A stretch of 64,000 nt of DNA from Streptomyces roseifaciens (GCF_001445655.1 NZ_LNBE01000004.1:2356001-2420000); one strand, 5' to 3'; counted from the stretch's first letter, positions 7,654 to 16,367 are shown. The notes: generated from the letters alone by a model not told the origin. Translations and numbers: made by a program.

Positions 7654-9197
7654 CGGCCGCCCTCCCCGTTCCCGCCGTCCCGGTCCCCGGCCGGCTGCTC
7701 CTCCAGGCCCGAGACGTCCCGCGGCAGGGTCAGGGTGAAGACCGCGCCGCCCTCGGGGGAGTTGGCCGCGGTGATCTCGCCGCCGTGGATGTGGGCGTTC
7801 TCCAGGGCGATGGACAGGCCGAGGCCGCTGCCCTCCGACCGCGGACGGGACGCGCTCGCCTTGTAGAAGCGGTCGAAGACGTGCGGCAGCACCTCCTCGG
7901 GGATGCCGGGGCCGTGGTCGCGCACGTCGATGCGCAGCGCGTCGTCCTCGGTGCGGACCGAGACGCGCACCGGCGAGCCGCCGTGCTTGAGGGCGTTGCC
8001 GATGAGGTTGGCCAGGATGACGTCCAGGCGGCGCGGGTCGAGCCGGGCCACGATGCCGCGCTCGGCGTCCAGCTCGACGGCGTCCAGCCAGGCGCGGGCG
8101 TCGATGCAGGCGGTGACCTGGTCGGCGACGTCCACGTCGTCCAGCACGAGCCGGGCCGTGCCCGCGTCGAAGCGGGTGACCTCCATCAGATTCTCCACCA
8201 GGTCGTTCAGCCTGCGGGTCTCGCTCACCACGAGCTGCACCGCCGGGGCGATCATCGGATCGAGGTTGTCCGCCTCGTCCTCCAGCACCTCGGTCACGGC
8301 CGTGATGGCCGTGAGCGGGGTCCGCAGCTCGTGCGACATGTCGGCGACGAAGCGGCGGCTCGCCGCCTCCCGGGCGCTGAGCTCCTCGACGCGCTTCTCC
8401 AGCGACTCCGCGGTCTTGTTGAAGGTGCGCGACAGGTCGGCCAGCTCGTCCGTGCCCGACACGTGCAGCCGGGTGTCGAGCTTGCCCTCGCCGAGCCGGC
8501 GGGCCGCGTCGCCGAGCCGCTGCACGGGCCGCAGCACGGTCGAGGCGGCGGCCTGCGCGAGCAGCGCGGAGCCGATCAGCGCCAGGGCCGTGGCGATGCC
8601 CAGCGACCAGGCCAGCGAGTTGAGGTCGGCGCGCTCGTTCTCCAGGGACTTCAGCAGGTAGCCCGTCGGGCCGCCGCCGATCACCTTCGCGCCGCCCACC
8701 AGGTACGGCTTGCCGTCCAGCGTGATGCGCTGCCAGTACAGGTGGTACGCGTAGCGGTTGGAGTCGTCGACGCGCCGCTCGCGGTTGACGGCCGCCTGCA
8801 GCGACTTCGGCACGACCTTGAGCGAGAACAGATCGCGGTCGGAGGGCGCGGCGCAGGCCCGGCCGCCCTCGCCGGTGTCGATCAGCAGCACCTCGTACTT
8901 CTGCGACGTGGCCGCCATCCGCTCGGCCGCCGCCTGCAGCTCCTGGCAGGTCGGCCCGAGCGGCAGCGTGCCGGTGTTGTCCTGCAGGGACTTGCGGAAG
9001 TCGTCGAGGGCCGCGTCCTGGGTGCGGGTGAGCACCGCGTCGCGGTTGAGCCAGTAGGCGATGGCGGACGCGGAGACGGCTGCGGCCAGGGCCACCAGGG
9101 CGAAGACGAGCATCAGCCGCAGCCGCAGGCTTATCCGGCGCAGACTCAGCTTCATCACGTTACGGGCGGCCGTCCAGCGTCGTACGCGTCCGGTCAC
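7650..9197 (-). CDS. afsQ2: Sensor histidine kinase AfsQ2
   Basis: 515 residues. A GTG at 9197 overlaps the afsQ1 stop in a GTGA junction. Domains in order: TM1 (about 28-50), an extracytoplasmic sensor domain with cysteines (about 51-195), TM2 (about 196-222), HAMP (about 223-275), HisKA with SHELRTPL (His 289 is the phosphorylation site), and HATPase with NLIGNALKHGG, DHGPGIP and GSGLGLSIA. In S. coelicolor AfsQ1/Q2 responds to glutamate as nitrogen source and affects antibiotic production and nitrogen/phosphate genes. The order afsQ1-afsQ2-lipoprotein with divergent sigQ is diagnostic. Confidence 0.93.
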   Translation of the reverse strand: MTGRVRRWTAARNVMKLSLRRISLRLRLMLVFALVALAAAVSASAIAYWLNRDAVLTRTQDAALDDFRKSLQDNTGTLPLGPTCQELQAAAERMAATSQKYEVLLIDTGEGGRACAAPSDRDLFSLKVVPKSLQAAVNRERRVDDSNRYAYHLYWQRITLDGKPYLVGGAKVIGGGPTGYLLKSLENERADLNSLAWSLGIATALALIGSALLAQAAASTVLRPVQRLGDAARRLGEGKLDTRLHVSGTDELADLSRTFNKTAESLEKRVEELSAREAASRRFVADMSHELRTPLTAITAVTEVLEDEADNLDPMIAPAVQLVVSETRRLNDLVENLMEVTRFDAGTARLVLDDVDVADQVTACIDARAWLDAVELDAERGIVARLDPRRLDVILANLIGNALKHGGSPVRVSVRTEDDALRIDVRDHGPGIPEEVLPHVFDRFYKASASRPRSEGSGLGLSIALENAHIHGGEITAANSPEGGAVFTLTLPRDVSGLEEQPAGDRDGGNGEGGR

Positions 9198-9880
9198 TGC
9201 GGAGCGTCCAGGCGGTAGCCGACGCCGCGCACGGTGCGGATCAGGGTCGGGGACGACGGCACGTCCTCGACCTTGGCCCGCAGCCGCTGCACACAGGCGT
9301 CGACCAGCCGGGAGTCGCCGAGGTAGTCGTGTTCCCAGACCAGCCGCAGCAGCTGCTGCCGGGAGAGGGCCTGGCCGGGCCGGCGGCTGAGCTCCAGCAG
9401 CAGCCGCAGCTCGGTCGGCGTGAGCTGGAGCTCCTCGCCGTTCTTGGTGACCGTCATCGCGGAGCGGTCGATGACCAGCGAGCCGAACGCGGCCGAGTCG
9501 TTGGTCTCGCGCTCGCCGCGGCGCAGCACCGCACGGATCCGGGCGTCGAGCACCCGGCCCTGCACGGGCTTGACCACGTAGTCGTCGGCACCGGACTCCA
9601 GACCCACCACGACGTCGATGTCGTCGCTGCGCGCGGTGAGCAGGATGATCGGCAGCTGGTCGGTGCGGCGGATCCGCCGGCACACCTCGAAACCGTCGAT
9701 ACCGGGCAGCATCACGTCCAGCACGATCAGATCCGGCCGTTGCTCGCGCAGCAGTTTCAGGCCGTCCTCGCCCGTCGCCGCGGTCACCACACGGTGGCCC
9801 TGACGGGACAGGGAGAACTCGAGAGCGGTGCGGATGGCGTCGTCGTCCTCGATCAGCAACAGGGAAGGCACGGTGGTCAT
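9194..9880 (-). CDS. afsQ1: Response regulator AfsQ1 (OmpR/PhoB type)
   Basis: 228 residues. The receiver domain has an acidic pocket (EDDD), phospho-acceptor Asp 55 in LIVLDVMLPG, Thr in ILLTARS and Lys in DDYVVKPV. The C-terminal winged helix contains LTPTELRLLLELSRRPGQALSRQQLL and VDACVQRLRAKVE. It is the partner of AfsQ2, with a 4-nt overlap. Phosphorylated AfsQ1 binds GTnAC-n6-GTnAC-type sites and in S. coelicolor activates the divergent sigQ gene as well as antibiotic activator genes. Confidence 0.95.
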   Translation of the reverse strand: MTTVPSLLLIEDDDAIRTALEFSLSRQGHRVVTAATGEDGLKLLREQRPDLIVLDVMLPGIDGFEVCRRIRRTDQLPIILLTARSDDIDVVVGLESGADDYVVKPVQGRVLDARIRAVLRRGERETNDSAAFGSLVIDRSAMTVTKNGEELQLTPTELRLLLELSRRPGQALSRQQLLRLVWEHDYLGDSRLVDACVQRLRAKVEDVPSSPTLIRTVRGVGYRLDAPQ

Positions 9881-9950
9881 TCTGGCCTACGCGGGGCAGG
9901 TGGTTCGACCGCCGCCCTCCGCGCCCGCCCCCGCCGCCTGTTGCAGGGCT

Positions 9951-9966
9951 GTGACAGTCGGCGGAC
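9951..9966. promoter_or_regulatory. Candidate AfsQ1 box in the afsQ1-sigQ intergenic region
   Basis: GTGAC at 9951-9955 is followed after 6 nt by CGGAC at 9962-9966. The first half matches the reported GTnAC element exactly; the second is imperfect. It lies between afsQ1 (start 9880) and sigQ (start 10065), where AfsQ1 is known to act in S. coelicolor. Confidence 0.4.
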
Positions 9967-10064
9967 AACGCGATGAAACTGGCCCGGCAGGCTTTTGGTC
10001 ATCGGGCAGCGGAGCCCGGTACGGAAATCGGACCGAGGCTGGCTCCACCGACGGGGGGCGCGAG

Positions 10065-10817
10065 ATGAACACACTGCACAGCACCACTACCAGCGCAGTC
10101 ATTCGCACGCGCCTGCACGACGCCGGACGGGGCCCGGAGAAGTCCGGTGCCGTGGGCGGGCGGGGGTGCGCCCGCGGCACCGGACGTGTGCGGCCGCCCT
10201 ACATGGTGGCGATCGACGCGGTCACGTACGGGGAGCCCAAGGGAGCTGCGGGGGCGGCTCCGGGGGCATCGGGGGAGAGCAAGGGGGCGTCCAGGGCCGA
10301 GGCGGAGTTCACCGCCTACGTCCAGGAGCGCCGGGCCTCCCTGTACGCGACCGCGTACCACCTGACCGGCGACCGGCACGAGGCGGAGGACCTGCTGCAG
10401 AGCGCGCTGTTCTCCACCTACCGGGCCTGGGACCGGATCACCGACAAGGCGGCCGTCGGCGGCTACCTGCGCCGCACCATGACGAACCTGCACATCAGCG
10501 CCTGGCGCCGGCGCAAGCTCAACGAGTACCCGACCGAGGAACTGCCGGAGATGCCCGGCGAGGGCGACGCGATGCGCGGCACCGAGCTGCGCGCCGTCCT
10601 CTGGCAGGCCCTCGCCCGGCTGCCCGAGCTGCAGCGCACGATGCTCGTCCTGCGCTACTACGAGGGCCGCACGGACCCGGAGATCGCGGAGATCCTGGAC
10701 ATCAGCGTGGGCACGGTCAAGAGCAGCATCTGGCGCTCGCTGCGCCGCCTGCGCGACGACGAGGTCATCGGCTCCGGCCGGAACCAGCTGGAGTCCTTCG
10801 GAGAGCTCGTCGCCTGA
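10065..10817 (+). CDS. sigQ: RNA polymerase sigma factor SigQ (ECF/SigE-like)
   Basis: 250 residues from ATG 10065 (MNTLHSTTT), preceded by a purine-rich GGGGGGCGCGAG. A longer in-frame start at 9828 would overlap afsQ1. A variable N-terminus of about 80 residues precedes region 2 (EDLLQSALFSTYRAWDRI, then GGYLRRTMTNLHISAWRRRK) and region 4 (LPELQRTMLVLRYYEGRTDPEIAEIL, ISVGTVKSSIWRSLRRL). There is no anti-sigma gene next to it, and control is thought to come from AfsQ1. In S. coelicolor SigQ counteracts AfsQ1-dependent antibiotic activation. A stem-loop lies about 95 bp downstream. Confidence 0.93.
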   Translation: MNTLHSTTTSAVIRTRLHDAGRGPEKSGAVGGRGCARGTGRVRPPYMVAIDAVTYGEPKGAAGAAPGASGESKGASRAEAEFTAYVQERRASLYATAYHLTGDRHEAEDLLQSALFSTYRAWDRITDKAAVGGYLRRTMTNLHISAWRRRKLNEYPTEELPEMPGEGDAMRGTELRAVLWQALARLPELQRTMLVLRYYEGRTDPEIAEILDISVGTVKSSIWRSLRRLRDDEVIGSGRNQLESFGELVA

Positions 10818-10912
10818 GGGCGGGGCGGAGCGGGGACGCAGCACCGCACGGACGACAAGGGGCCCTGAACGGGGGGCGCTCGGGGGAGCGCGGACAGGGC
10901 CGTGGGGGAGCG

Positions 10913-10954
10913 GAAGCGGGTCGGACAGCCGGGGGGCCTGTCCCGACCCGCTTC
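10913..10954. terminator. Terminator hairpin after sigQ
   Basis: A 16-bp GC-rich stem with a single bulged C (10913-10928 with 10938-10954) between converging sigQ and the uridine kinase gene. Confidence 0.65.
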
Positions 10955-11000
10955 TGTGCGTCCGGGGCCACTGCGTGCCCCGGAGTGCACCTGCGCGCCG

Positions 11001-11627
11001 CTAGATCTTGATGGTCTCGCGGTGACCCGCTGCCGCCGCCGCGATCCGGCCCATCGCCGTCTCCCCGCCGCACGCGTACGCGCCCAGCGCCGTCTGACGG
11101 GCCACGATGCCGCGCTCGGAGCGCATCAGCCGCAGGCCGCGGCGGACCAGGTACGGCACCGGCTTGCGGGCCTCGCGCAGGTCGCGCACCAGGCGGCGGC
11201 GGAAGGTGGTGGAGGGGCGGCCGCGCAGGCACAGGGCGTCCGCCAGCACGCCCAGGTCACGGCAGCGGTCGATGATGTCGGCCGCGAAGATGCCCTCGGC
11301 TATGAACAGCGGGGTGCGCCCGATGTCCAGAACGCTCGCCCCGGTGATCGAACTGGTGGAGATGTCGTAGAGCGGCACGTCCGCCCTCGACGTCCGGCAC
11401 AGGCTGTCGATCGCGGCGACGGCGGCGTCCGCGTCCCACGAGAGCGGGGAGTCCCAGTCGGTGCCCGAGCCGTCCGCGAGCAGCGGCAGCGTCGGGTCCG
11501 TGCCCGCCTTGTAGAAGTCGTCCAGGTTGAGGACGGGCAGCCCGGTGCGGGCCGCGAGGGACGACTTACCGGAACCGGAGGGGCCGGTCAGCAGGATGAC
11601 GCGCGCGGGGGTCAAGTGGGGAGTCAC
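11001..11627 (-). CDS. Uridine kinase / P-loop nucleoside kinase
   Basis: 208 residues from GTG 11627. The Walker A motif LLTGPSGSGKSSLA lies near the N-terminus, followed by VLNLDDFYKAG (the DDFY motif of uridine kinases) and FIAEGIFAADI (the EGIF/Y substrate strand). The C-terminal half carries an Arg-rich lid (RGRPSTTFRRRLVRDLREARKP). It should phosphorylate uridine/cytidine with ATP in the cytoplasm. It fits the surrounding nucleoside metabolism genes but is not in an operon with them. A slightly longer in-frame start (11705) lacks support. Confidence 0.85.
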   Translation of the reverse strand: MTPHLTPARVILLTGPSGSGKSSLAARTGLPVLNLDDFYKAGTDPTLPLLADGSGTDWDSPLSWDADAAVAAIDSLCRTSRADVPLYDISTSSITGASVLDIGRTPLFIAEGIFAADIIDRCRDLGVLADALCLRGRPSTTFRRRLVRDLREARKPVPYLVRRGLRLMRSERGIVARQTALGAYACGGETAMGRIAAAAAGHRETIKI

Positions 11628-11752
11628 GGGACACCAGTGTGAGGCATTGGGCCGGATGGGGGATCCCCATGGGTTGCATGGTGCGCGCAGTGTCACCACT
11701 CGCATACTGTGCGTTGTCGTTCGCCCGCACTACACGACCCCGGCAGGTGGCC

Positions 11753-12235
11753 ATGGCTTCGCACGCACGACACGCACGCTCCGCCAGCAAGGAGTCGAGG
11801 GCGCTCCGGCGCCGGATGCTCCTGCGCGTAGGGCTGACCGTATCGGCGGGTGCGGCCTTCGCGGCGGGCGGTGCGGCCTCCGCGAGCGCCGACGCCGGCA
11901 TGGACGGCGGCAAGGGCGCCGGCATGGCCCGCGCCCAGTTCGGCGAGACCAACATCCCCGCCGCCATCGAAGGGGCCAACACGGGCCTGGAGGCGGGCGC
12001 GGAGGGGATCTTCGACACGGTCAAGACCCTGCGGACCAACCCGTTCGCCGGCACGCCCGTCGACCCGTTCGACAACACGGTGGGCACGAAGGTCGGGAAC
12101 ATGCAGCCGGTCACCACCAAGCCGGCGACGCAGCCGATCTCCAAGGGCGGCAGTCTGACGGACCTGCCGGTGGCGGGGAACCTGACGTCGCTGCTGCCGA
12201 CCGGACGGCCGGCGGCGGCTCCCAAGACGCACTGA
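11753..12235 (+). CDS. Small secreted protein (Ala/Gly-rich), unknown function
   Basis: 160 residues from ATG 11753, after CAGGTGG. A Ser/Arg-rich n-region (MASHARHARSASKESRALRRR) precedes a hydrophobic core and an ASASA cleavage site near residue 46. The mature region has FGETNIPAAIEGANTGLEAGAEGIFDT and ends DLPVAGNLTSLLPTGRPAAAPKTH. No enzyme motif is visible. The leucine/proline-rich tail resembles the small exported proteins at 5515 and 29872. A strong hairpin follows the stop codon. Confidence 0.8.
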   Translation: MASHARHARSASKESRALRRRMLLRVGLTVSAGAAFAAGGAASASADAGMDGGKGAGMARAQFGETNIPAAIEGANTGLEAGAEGIFDTVKTLRTNPFAGTPVDPFDNTVGTKVGNMQPVTTKPATQPISKGGSLTDLPVAGNLTSLLPTGRPAAAPKTH

Positions 12236-12245
12236 GCGCGGACGC

Positions 12246-12287
12246 GCCGGAGGCCGGAGCGGGTGGTGACCCGCTCCGGCCTCCGGC
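12246..12287. terminator. Bidirectional terminator hairpin
   Basis: A perfect 19-bp stem with a GGTG loop (12246-12264 with 12269-12287) between the converging secreted protein gene and the aldehyde dehydrogenase operon. Confidence 0.9.
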
Positions 12288-12310
12288 ATGTCGGCCCGGG
12301 GTGCTCCGGC

Positions 12311-13195
12311 TCAGTACGACGAGCCGCCCGCGCCCAGCGAACCCGTCGGGTGCCAGACCGTCCGCGTCTCCAGGAAGGCCGTCATCCGGTCCGTGCCCGG
12401 AGTCACGGCCCAGTCCACAGCCTGTGGACGCAGCACGCGCTTCAGGTTGTCCGCCGCGGCGATCTCCAGCTCCTTGGCGAGGCCGGCGTCCGCCCCCGCG
12501 AGGTCGATCGCGTTGACGTCCTGGTGCGCGGCCAGCGACGGCGCGATCTCGGCCGTACGGCCCGACAGGACGTTCACGACGCCGCCCGGGACGTCGGACG
12601 TGGCCAGCACCTCGCCGAGCGACAGGGCGGGCAGCGGGGCCTTCTCCGAGGCCACCACGACCACCGTGTTGCCCGTGGCGATCGCCGGGGCGATCACCGA
12701 CACCAGGCCGAGGAACGACGACTCCTGCGGCGCGAGCACGGCGACGACGCCGGTCGGCTCGGTGGAGGAGACGTTGAAGAACGGGCCCGCGACCGGGTTC
12801 GTCGCACCGGTGATCTGGCCGATCTTGTCGGTCCAGCCCGCGTACCACACCCAGCGGTCGATGGCGGCGTCCACCTGGGCCGCGGCCTTCGCCTTGGACA
12901 GGCCCTCGGCCTCGGCGACCTCCGCCGCGAACTGGTCGCGGCGGCCCTCCAGCATCTCGGCGACGCGGTAGAGGACCTGGCCGCGGTTGTACGCGGTCGC
13001 GCCGGACCAGCCGCCGACGGCCTTGCGGGCCGCGACGACCGCGTCACGGGCGTCCTTGCGCGAGGACAGCGGGGCGTTGGCCAGCCAGTTGCCCTTGGAG
13101 TCGGTCACCTCGTACACCCGCCCGCTCTCGGACCGGGGGAACTTGCCCCCGACGAACAGCTTGTAGGTCTTGAAGACAGTCAAGCGCTCAGACAT
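12311..13195 (-). CDS. Truncated aldehyde dehydrogenase-family protein (no catalytic domain)
   Basis: 294 residues, against about 480 for a full enzyme. It aligns with the N-terminal NAD-binding part (KLFVGGKFPRSESGR, then ATGNTVVVVASEKAPLPALSLGEVLATSDVPGGVVNVLSG). The segment with the catalytic GQxC cysteine and the LELGGK glutamate is absent, and the protein ends in a short VWHPTGSLGAGGSSY tail. ATG 13195 overlaps the end of the full-length ALDH gene by 8 nt. The coding region is clean, so this looks like a maintained short form rather than a fresh pseudogene. It may pair with the full ALDH as a non-catalytic subunit. Confidence 0.85.
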   Translation of the reverse strand: MSERLTVFKTYKLFVGGKFPRSESGRVYEVTDSKGNWLANAPLSSRKDARDAVVAARKAVGGWSGATAYNRGQVLYRVAEMLEGRRDQFAAEVAEAEGLSKAKAAAQVDAAIDRWVWYAGWTDKIGQITGATNPVAGPFFNVSSTEPTGVVAVLAPQESSFLGLVSVIAPAIATGNTVVVVASEKAPLPALSLGEVLATSDVPGGVVNVLSGRTAEIAPSLAAHQDVNAIDLAGADAGLAKELEIAAADNLKRVLRPQAVDWAVTPGTDRMTAFLETRTVWHPTGSLGAGGSSY

Positions 13196-14618
13196 CGAGG
13201 TACGCCTCCAGGCCGTGGCGGCCGCCCTCGCGGCCGAATCCCGACTCCTTGAAGCCGCCGAACGGCGACGTCGGGTCGAACTTGTTGAACGTGTTGGCCC
13301 AGATGACACCCGCGCGCAGCTTGCCCGCGACGGCCAGCATGCGCGAGCCCTTCTCCGTCCAGATGCCGGCGGAGAGGCCGTACTGCGAGTTGTTCGCCTT
13401 GGCGACCGCCTCGCCCGGGGTGCGGAACGTCAGCACCGACAGGACCGGGCCGAAGATCTCCTCGCGGGCGATCCGGTGGGCCTGGGTGACGCCCGTGAAC
13501 AGCGTCGGGCGGAACCAGAAGCCGTTCTCCGGCAGCTCGCACGCCGGGGCCCAGCGCTCGGCGCCCTCGGTCTCGCCGCTGTCGGCCAGCTCGGTGATCC
13601 GGGCCAGCTGCTCGGCGGAGTTGATCGCACCGATGTCGGTGTTCTTGTCCAGCGGGTCGCCGAGGCGCAGCGTGGACAGACGGCGCTTGAGGGAGTCCAG
13701 CAGCTCGTCGTGGATCGACTCCTGGACCAGCAGGCGCGAGCCCGCGCAGCAGACCTGGCCCTGGTTGAAGAAGATGCCGTTGACGATGCCCTCGACGGCC
13801 TGGTCGATGGGCGCGTCGTCGAAGACGATGTTGGCGCCCTTGCCGCCCAGCTCCAGCGTGAGCTTCTTGTCCGTGCCCGCGACCGTGCGGGCGATGGCCT
13901 TGCCGACCGCCGTGGAGCCGGTGAACGCGACCTTGTTCACGCCCTCGTGCGCGACGAGCGCGGCGCCCGTGGTGCCGTCACCGGTGACGATGTTGACGAC
14001 GCCCTTGGGCAGGCCCGCCTGGCGGCAGATGTCCGCGAAGAACAGCGCCGACAGCGGGGTGGTCTCGGCCGGCTTCAGGACGACCGTGTTGCCCGTGGCG
14101 AGCGCCGGGGCGATCTTCCACGCCAGCATCAGCAGCGGGAAGTTCCACGGGATGACCTGGCCCGCGACGCCCAGCGGGCGGGGGTTGGCGCCGTAGCCCG
14201 CGTGGTCGAGCTTGTCGGCCCAGCCGGCGTAGTAGAAGAAGTGCGCGGCGACCAGCGGGAGGTCCGCGTCGCGGGTCTCCTTGATCGGCTTGCCGTTGTC
14301 CAGGGTCTCCAGGACGGCCAGCTCGCGGCTGCGCTCCTGGATGATCCGGGCGATGCGGAACAGGTACTTGGCGCGCTCGGCGCCGGGCAGTGCCGACCAC
14401 TTCTCGAAGGCCTTGCGGGCGGCCTTCACCGCGCGGTCCACGTCCTCCGCGGAGCCCTGGGCGACCTCGGAGAGCACCTCCTCGGTGGAGGGGCTGATCG
14501 TCTTGAAGACCTTGCCGCCGGACGCCTCGGTGAACTCGCCGTCGATGAACAGGCCGTAGGACGGGGCGATGTCGACGACCGCGCGCGACTCGGGTGCGGG
14601 AGCGTATTCAAATGCCAT
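13188..14618 (-). CDS. Aldehyde dehydrogenase (full length)
   Basis: 476 residues from ATG 14618. The NAD-dependent ALDH motifs are all present: VIPWNFPLLMLAWK, VAFTGSTAVGK (cofactor site), LTLELGGKGANIVF (general-base Glu), FFNQGQVCCAGSR (catalytic Cys) and EEIFGPVLSVLTF. It lies 5 nt downstream of deoC and overlaps the next, truncated ALDH gene by 8 nt, giving an operon deoC-ALDH-ALDH'. DeoC yields acetaldehyde and glyceraldehyde 3-phosphate, so oxidation of acetaldehyde to acetate is a plausible job. This is inferred from context. Confidence 0.92.
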   Translation of the reverse strand: MAFEYAPAPESRAVVDIAPSYGLFIDGEFTEASGGKVFKTISPSTEEVLSEVAQGSAEDVDRAVKAARKAFEKWSALPGAERAKYLFRIARIIQERSRELAVLETLDNGKPIKETRDADLPLVAAHFFYYAGWADKLDHAGYGANPRPLGVAGQVIPWNFPLLMLAWKIAPALATGNTVVLKPAETTPLSALFFADICRQAGLPKGVVNIVTGDGTTGAALVAHEGVNKVAFTGSTAVGKAIARTVAGTDKKLTLELGGKGANIVFDDAPIDQAVEGIVNGIFFNQGQVCCAGSRLLVQESIHDELLDSLKRRLSTLRLGDPLDKNTDIGAINSAEQLARITELADSGETEGAERWAPACELPENGFWFRPTLFTGVTQAHRIAREEIFGPVLSVLTFRTPGEAVAKANNSQYGLSAGIWTEKGSRMLAVAGKLRAGVIWANTFNKFDPTSPFGGFKESGFGREGGRHGLEAYLDV

Positions 14619-14623
14619 GTCGG

Positions 14624-15607
14624 TCAGTCCACCGTCACGTAGTCGGGACCGGAGTAACGCCCGGTGCTCAGCTTCTGCCGCTGCATCAGCAGGTCGTTGA
14701 GGAGGCTGGAGGCACCGAAGCGGAACCAGGTGTTGTCCAGCCACTCCTCGCCCACGGTCTCGTTGACCAGGACCAGGAACTTGATCGCGTCCTTGGTGGT
14801 GCGGATGCCGCCGGCCGGCTTCACGCCGACCTGGACGCCGGTCAGCGCGCGGAAGTCCCGCACGGCCTCCAGCATCAGCAGGGTGTTCGCCGGGGTGGCG
14901 TTGACCGCGACCTTGCCGGTCGAGGTCTTGATGAAGTCGGCGCCCGCGAGCATGCCGATCCAGGACGCGCGGCGGATGTTGTCGTACGTCGACAGCTCGC
15001 CCGTCTCGAAGATCACCTTGAGGCGGGCCCTGTCGCCGCACTCGGCCTTGACGGCGCGGATCTCTTCCAGGACGTCCATGTAGCGGCCGGCGAGGAAGGC
15101 GCCACGGTCGATGACCATGTCGATCTCGTCGGCACCGGCCTCGATCGCATCGCGGGTGTCCGCGAGCTTGACCGGCAGCGCGGCGCGGCCGGCCGGGAAC
15201 GCGGTGGCGACGGAGGCGACCTTCACGTCCGTGCCGGCGAGGACGGCCTTGGCCGTCGCCACCATGTCGGGATAGACGCAGACGGCGGCGGTGCGCGGCG
15301 TCGTGCGGTCGGTGGGGTCGGGGTTGACGGCCTTGGCGGCCAGGGCCCGGACCTTGCCCGGGGTGTCGGCACCCTCGAGCGTCGTGAGGTCGATCATCGA
15401 GATCGCCAGGTCGATGGCGTAGGCCTTCGACGAGGTCTTGATCGAGCGGGTGCCGAGCGAGGCGGCGCGGGCCTCCAGCCCGACCGCGTCGACCCCCGGG
15501 AGTCCGTGCAGGAAGCGGCGCAGCGCACTGTCGGAGGCGGTGGCGTCCGCCAGCTCCTTCAGCCGCCCCGCGGCGTCGTTGCCGTGTGCGGGAACTGTGG
15601 TGGGCAT
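14624..15607 (-). CDS. deoC: Deoxyribose-phosphate aldolase
   Basis: 327 residues from ATG 15607. DeoC splits 2-deoxyribose 5-phosphate into acetaldehyde and glyceraldehyde 3-phosphate. The Schiff-base lysine lies in DFIKTSTGK, and the second conserved Lys is in VGVKPAGGIRT. The early Asp helix (ISMIDLTTLEG) and VCVYPDMV strand are typical. A GTG at 15613, two codons upstream, sits 6 nt after a TATGCT -10-like box and could be the true leaderless start. It is first in an operon with two ALDH genes and downstream of the shared nucleoside palindrome. Confidence 0.94.
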   Translation of the reverse strand: MPTTVPAHGNDAAGRLKELADATASDSALRRFLHGLPGVDAVGLEARAASLGTRSIKTSSKAYAIDLAISMIDLTTLEGADTPGKVRALAAKAVNPDPTDRTTPRTAAVCVYPDMVATAKAVLAGTDVKVASVATAFPAGRAALPVKLADTRDAIEAGADEIDMVIDRGAFLAGRYMDVLEEIRAVKAECGDRARLKVIFETGELSTYDNIRRASWIGMLAGADFIKTSTGKVAVNATPANTLLMLEAVRDFRALTGVQVGVKPAGGIRTTKDAIKFLVLVNETVGEEWLDNTWFRFGASSLLNDLLMQRQKLSTGRYSGPDYVTVD

Positions 15608-15619
15608 GGTCACCAGATG

Positions 15620-15638
15620 AGCATATCTACGCGCGTAG
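15620..15638 (-). promoter_or_regulatory. deoC operator palindrome and -10 box
   Basis: CTACGCGCGTAG at 15627-15638 is identical to the element upstream of add and pnp. On the minus strand it is followed one base later by TATGCT (15625-15620), and then by GTG after 6 nt, the same geometry as at add. Confidence 0.7.
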
Positions 15639-15751
15639 CGCGTGTACACCCCCGCTGGTGCGGGGCGGTTTTCGGCTCGGTCTCCGGCCGCCCCCGCGGG
15701 AGCGGCCCGGTCTCCGGCGGCCCCGTGGGAGGCGTCAGGCACAATCTGCCC

Positions 15752-16312
15752 ATGACGAGCCCTAGCCCCGAACAGGAATACGCCGACAGGCGCTACCGCT
15801 CGCCCGCCGGCATCGCCGGCGGCGTGCTGATGCTCGCCCTCGCCGGCTGGCTGGGCGGCGACGCCGCCGTCCGCGGAGAGGGCAGTACGCCCTGGCTCGC
15901 GCTGGCGGGGCTGTTGTGCGTCGTGCCGCTGATCATCGCCTTCACGCTGCGTCCGGCCGTCTTCGCCGGGGCCTCGCGGCTGCTGGTGCGGAATCCGTTC
16001 CGGACGATCACGCTGCCGTGGGGTGCGGTGGACGCGGTGCGCGCCGGTTACTCCAGTGAGGTGCTGGCCGGGGGCTCCACCTACCAGCTGTGGGCCGTGC
16101 CCGTGTCGCTGAGGAAGCGCAAGCGTGCGGCCCGGGGCGGGGCGGAGGCGGCTCCCGCCGACCAGACGGTCGCGGAGCTGCAGGAGCTCGCCGAGCGGAA
16201 CGCTTCGCGTGAGGACGCGCGGGGGGACGTCGTCGTGCGGTGGGCGTACGAGGTGCTGGCGCCGGCGGTCGTGGGGTTGGTGCTGTTCGTGGTGTTGCTG
16301 GTGGTCGGCTGA
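15752..16312 (+). CDS. PH-domain-like membrane protein
   Basis: 186 residues from ATG 15752. Two hydrophobic segments at the N-terminus (SPAGIAGGVLMLALAGWLGG and PWLALAGLLCVVPLIIAFTL) precede a bacterial PH-like segment (VRNPFRTITLPWGAVDAVRAGYSSEVLAGGSTYQLWAVPVSLRKRKR). A third membrane helix is at the C-terminus (VLAPAVVGLVLFVVLLVV). Such PH-domain membrane proteins are widespread in actinobacteria without assigned role. It is divergent from deoC and ends at a strong terminator. Confidence 0.75.
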   Translation: MTSPSPEQEYADRRYRSPAGIAGGVLMLALAGWLGGDAAVRGEGSTPWLALAGLLCVVPLIIAFTLRPAVFAGASRLLVRNPFRTITLPWGAVDAVRAGYSSEVLAGGSTYQLWAVPVSLRKRKRAARGGAEAAPADQTVAELQELAERNASREDARGDVVVRWAYEVLAPAVVGLVLFVVLLVVG

Positions 16313-16328
16313 CGGCCGTTCCGCTAAG

Positions 16329-16367
16329 GAAAAGGGGGCCCGGGGCATCGCCCCGGGCCCCCTTTTC
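16329..16367. terminator. Bidirectional terminator hairpin
   Basis: A perfect 18-bp stem with a 3-nt ATC loop (16329-16346 with 16350-16367), with A- and T-tracts at both outer ends. It lies between the converging PH-domain gene and pmm. Confidence 0.95.

Noticed and set aside
7785..9218. 477-codon plus-strand open frame opposite afsQ2
   Set aside because: Shadow of the kinase gene; afsQ2 has all kinase motifs and proper overlaps with its neighbours.
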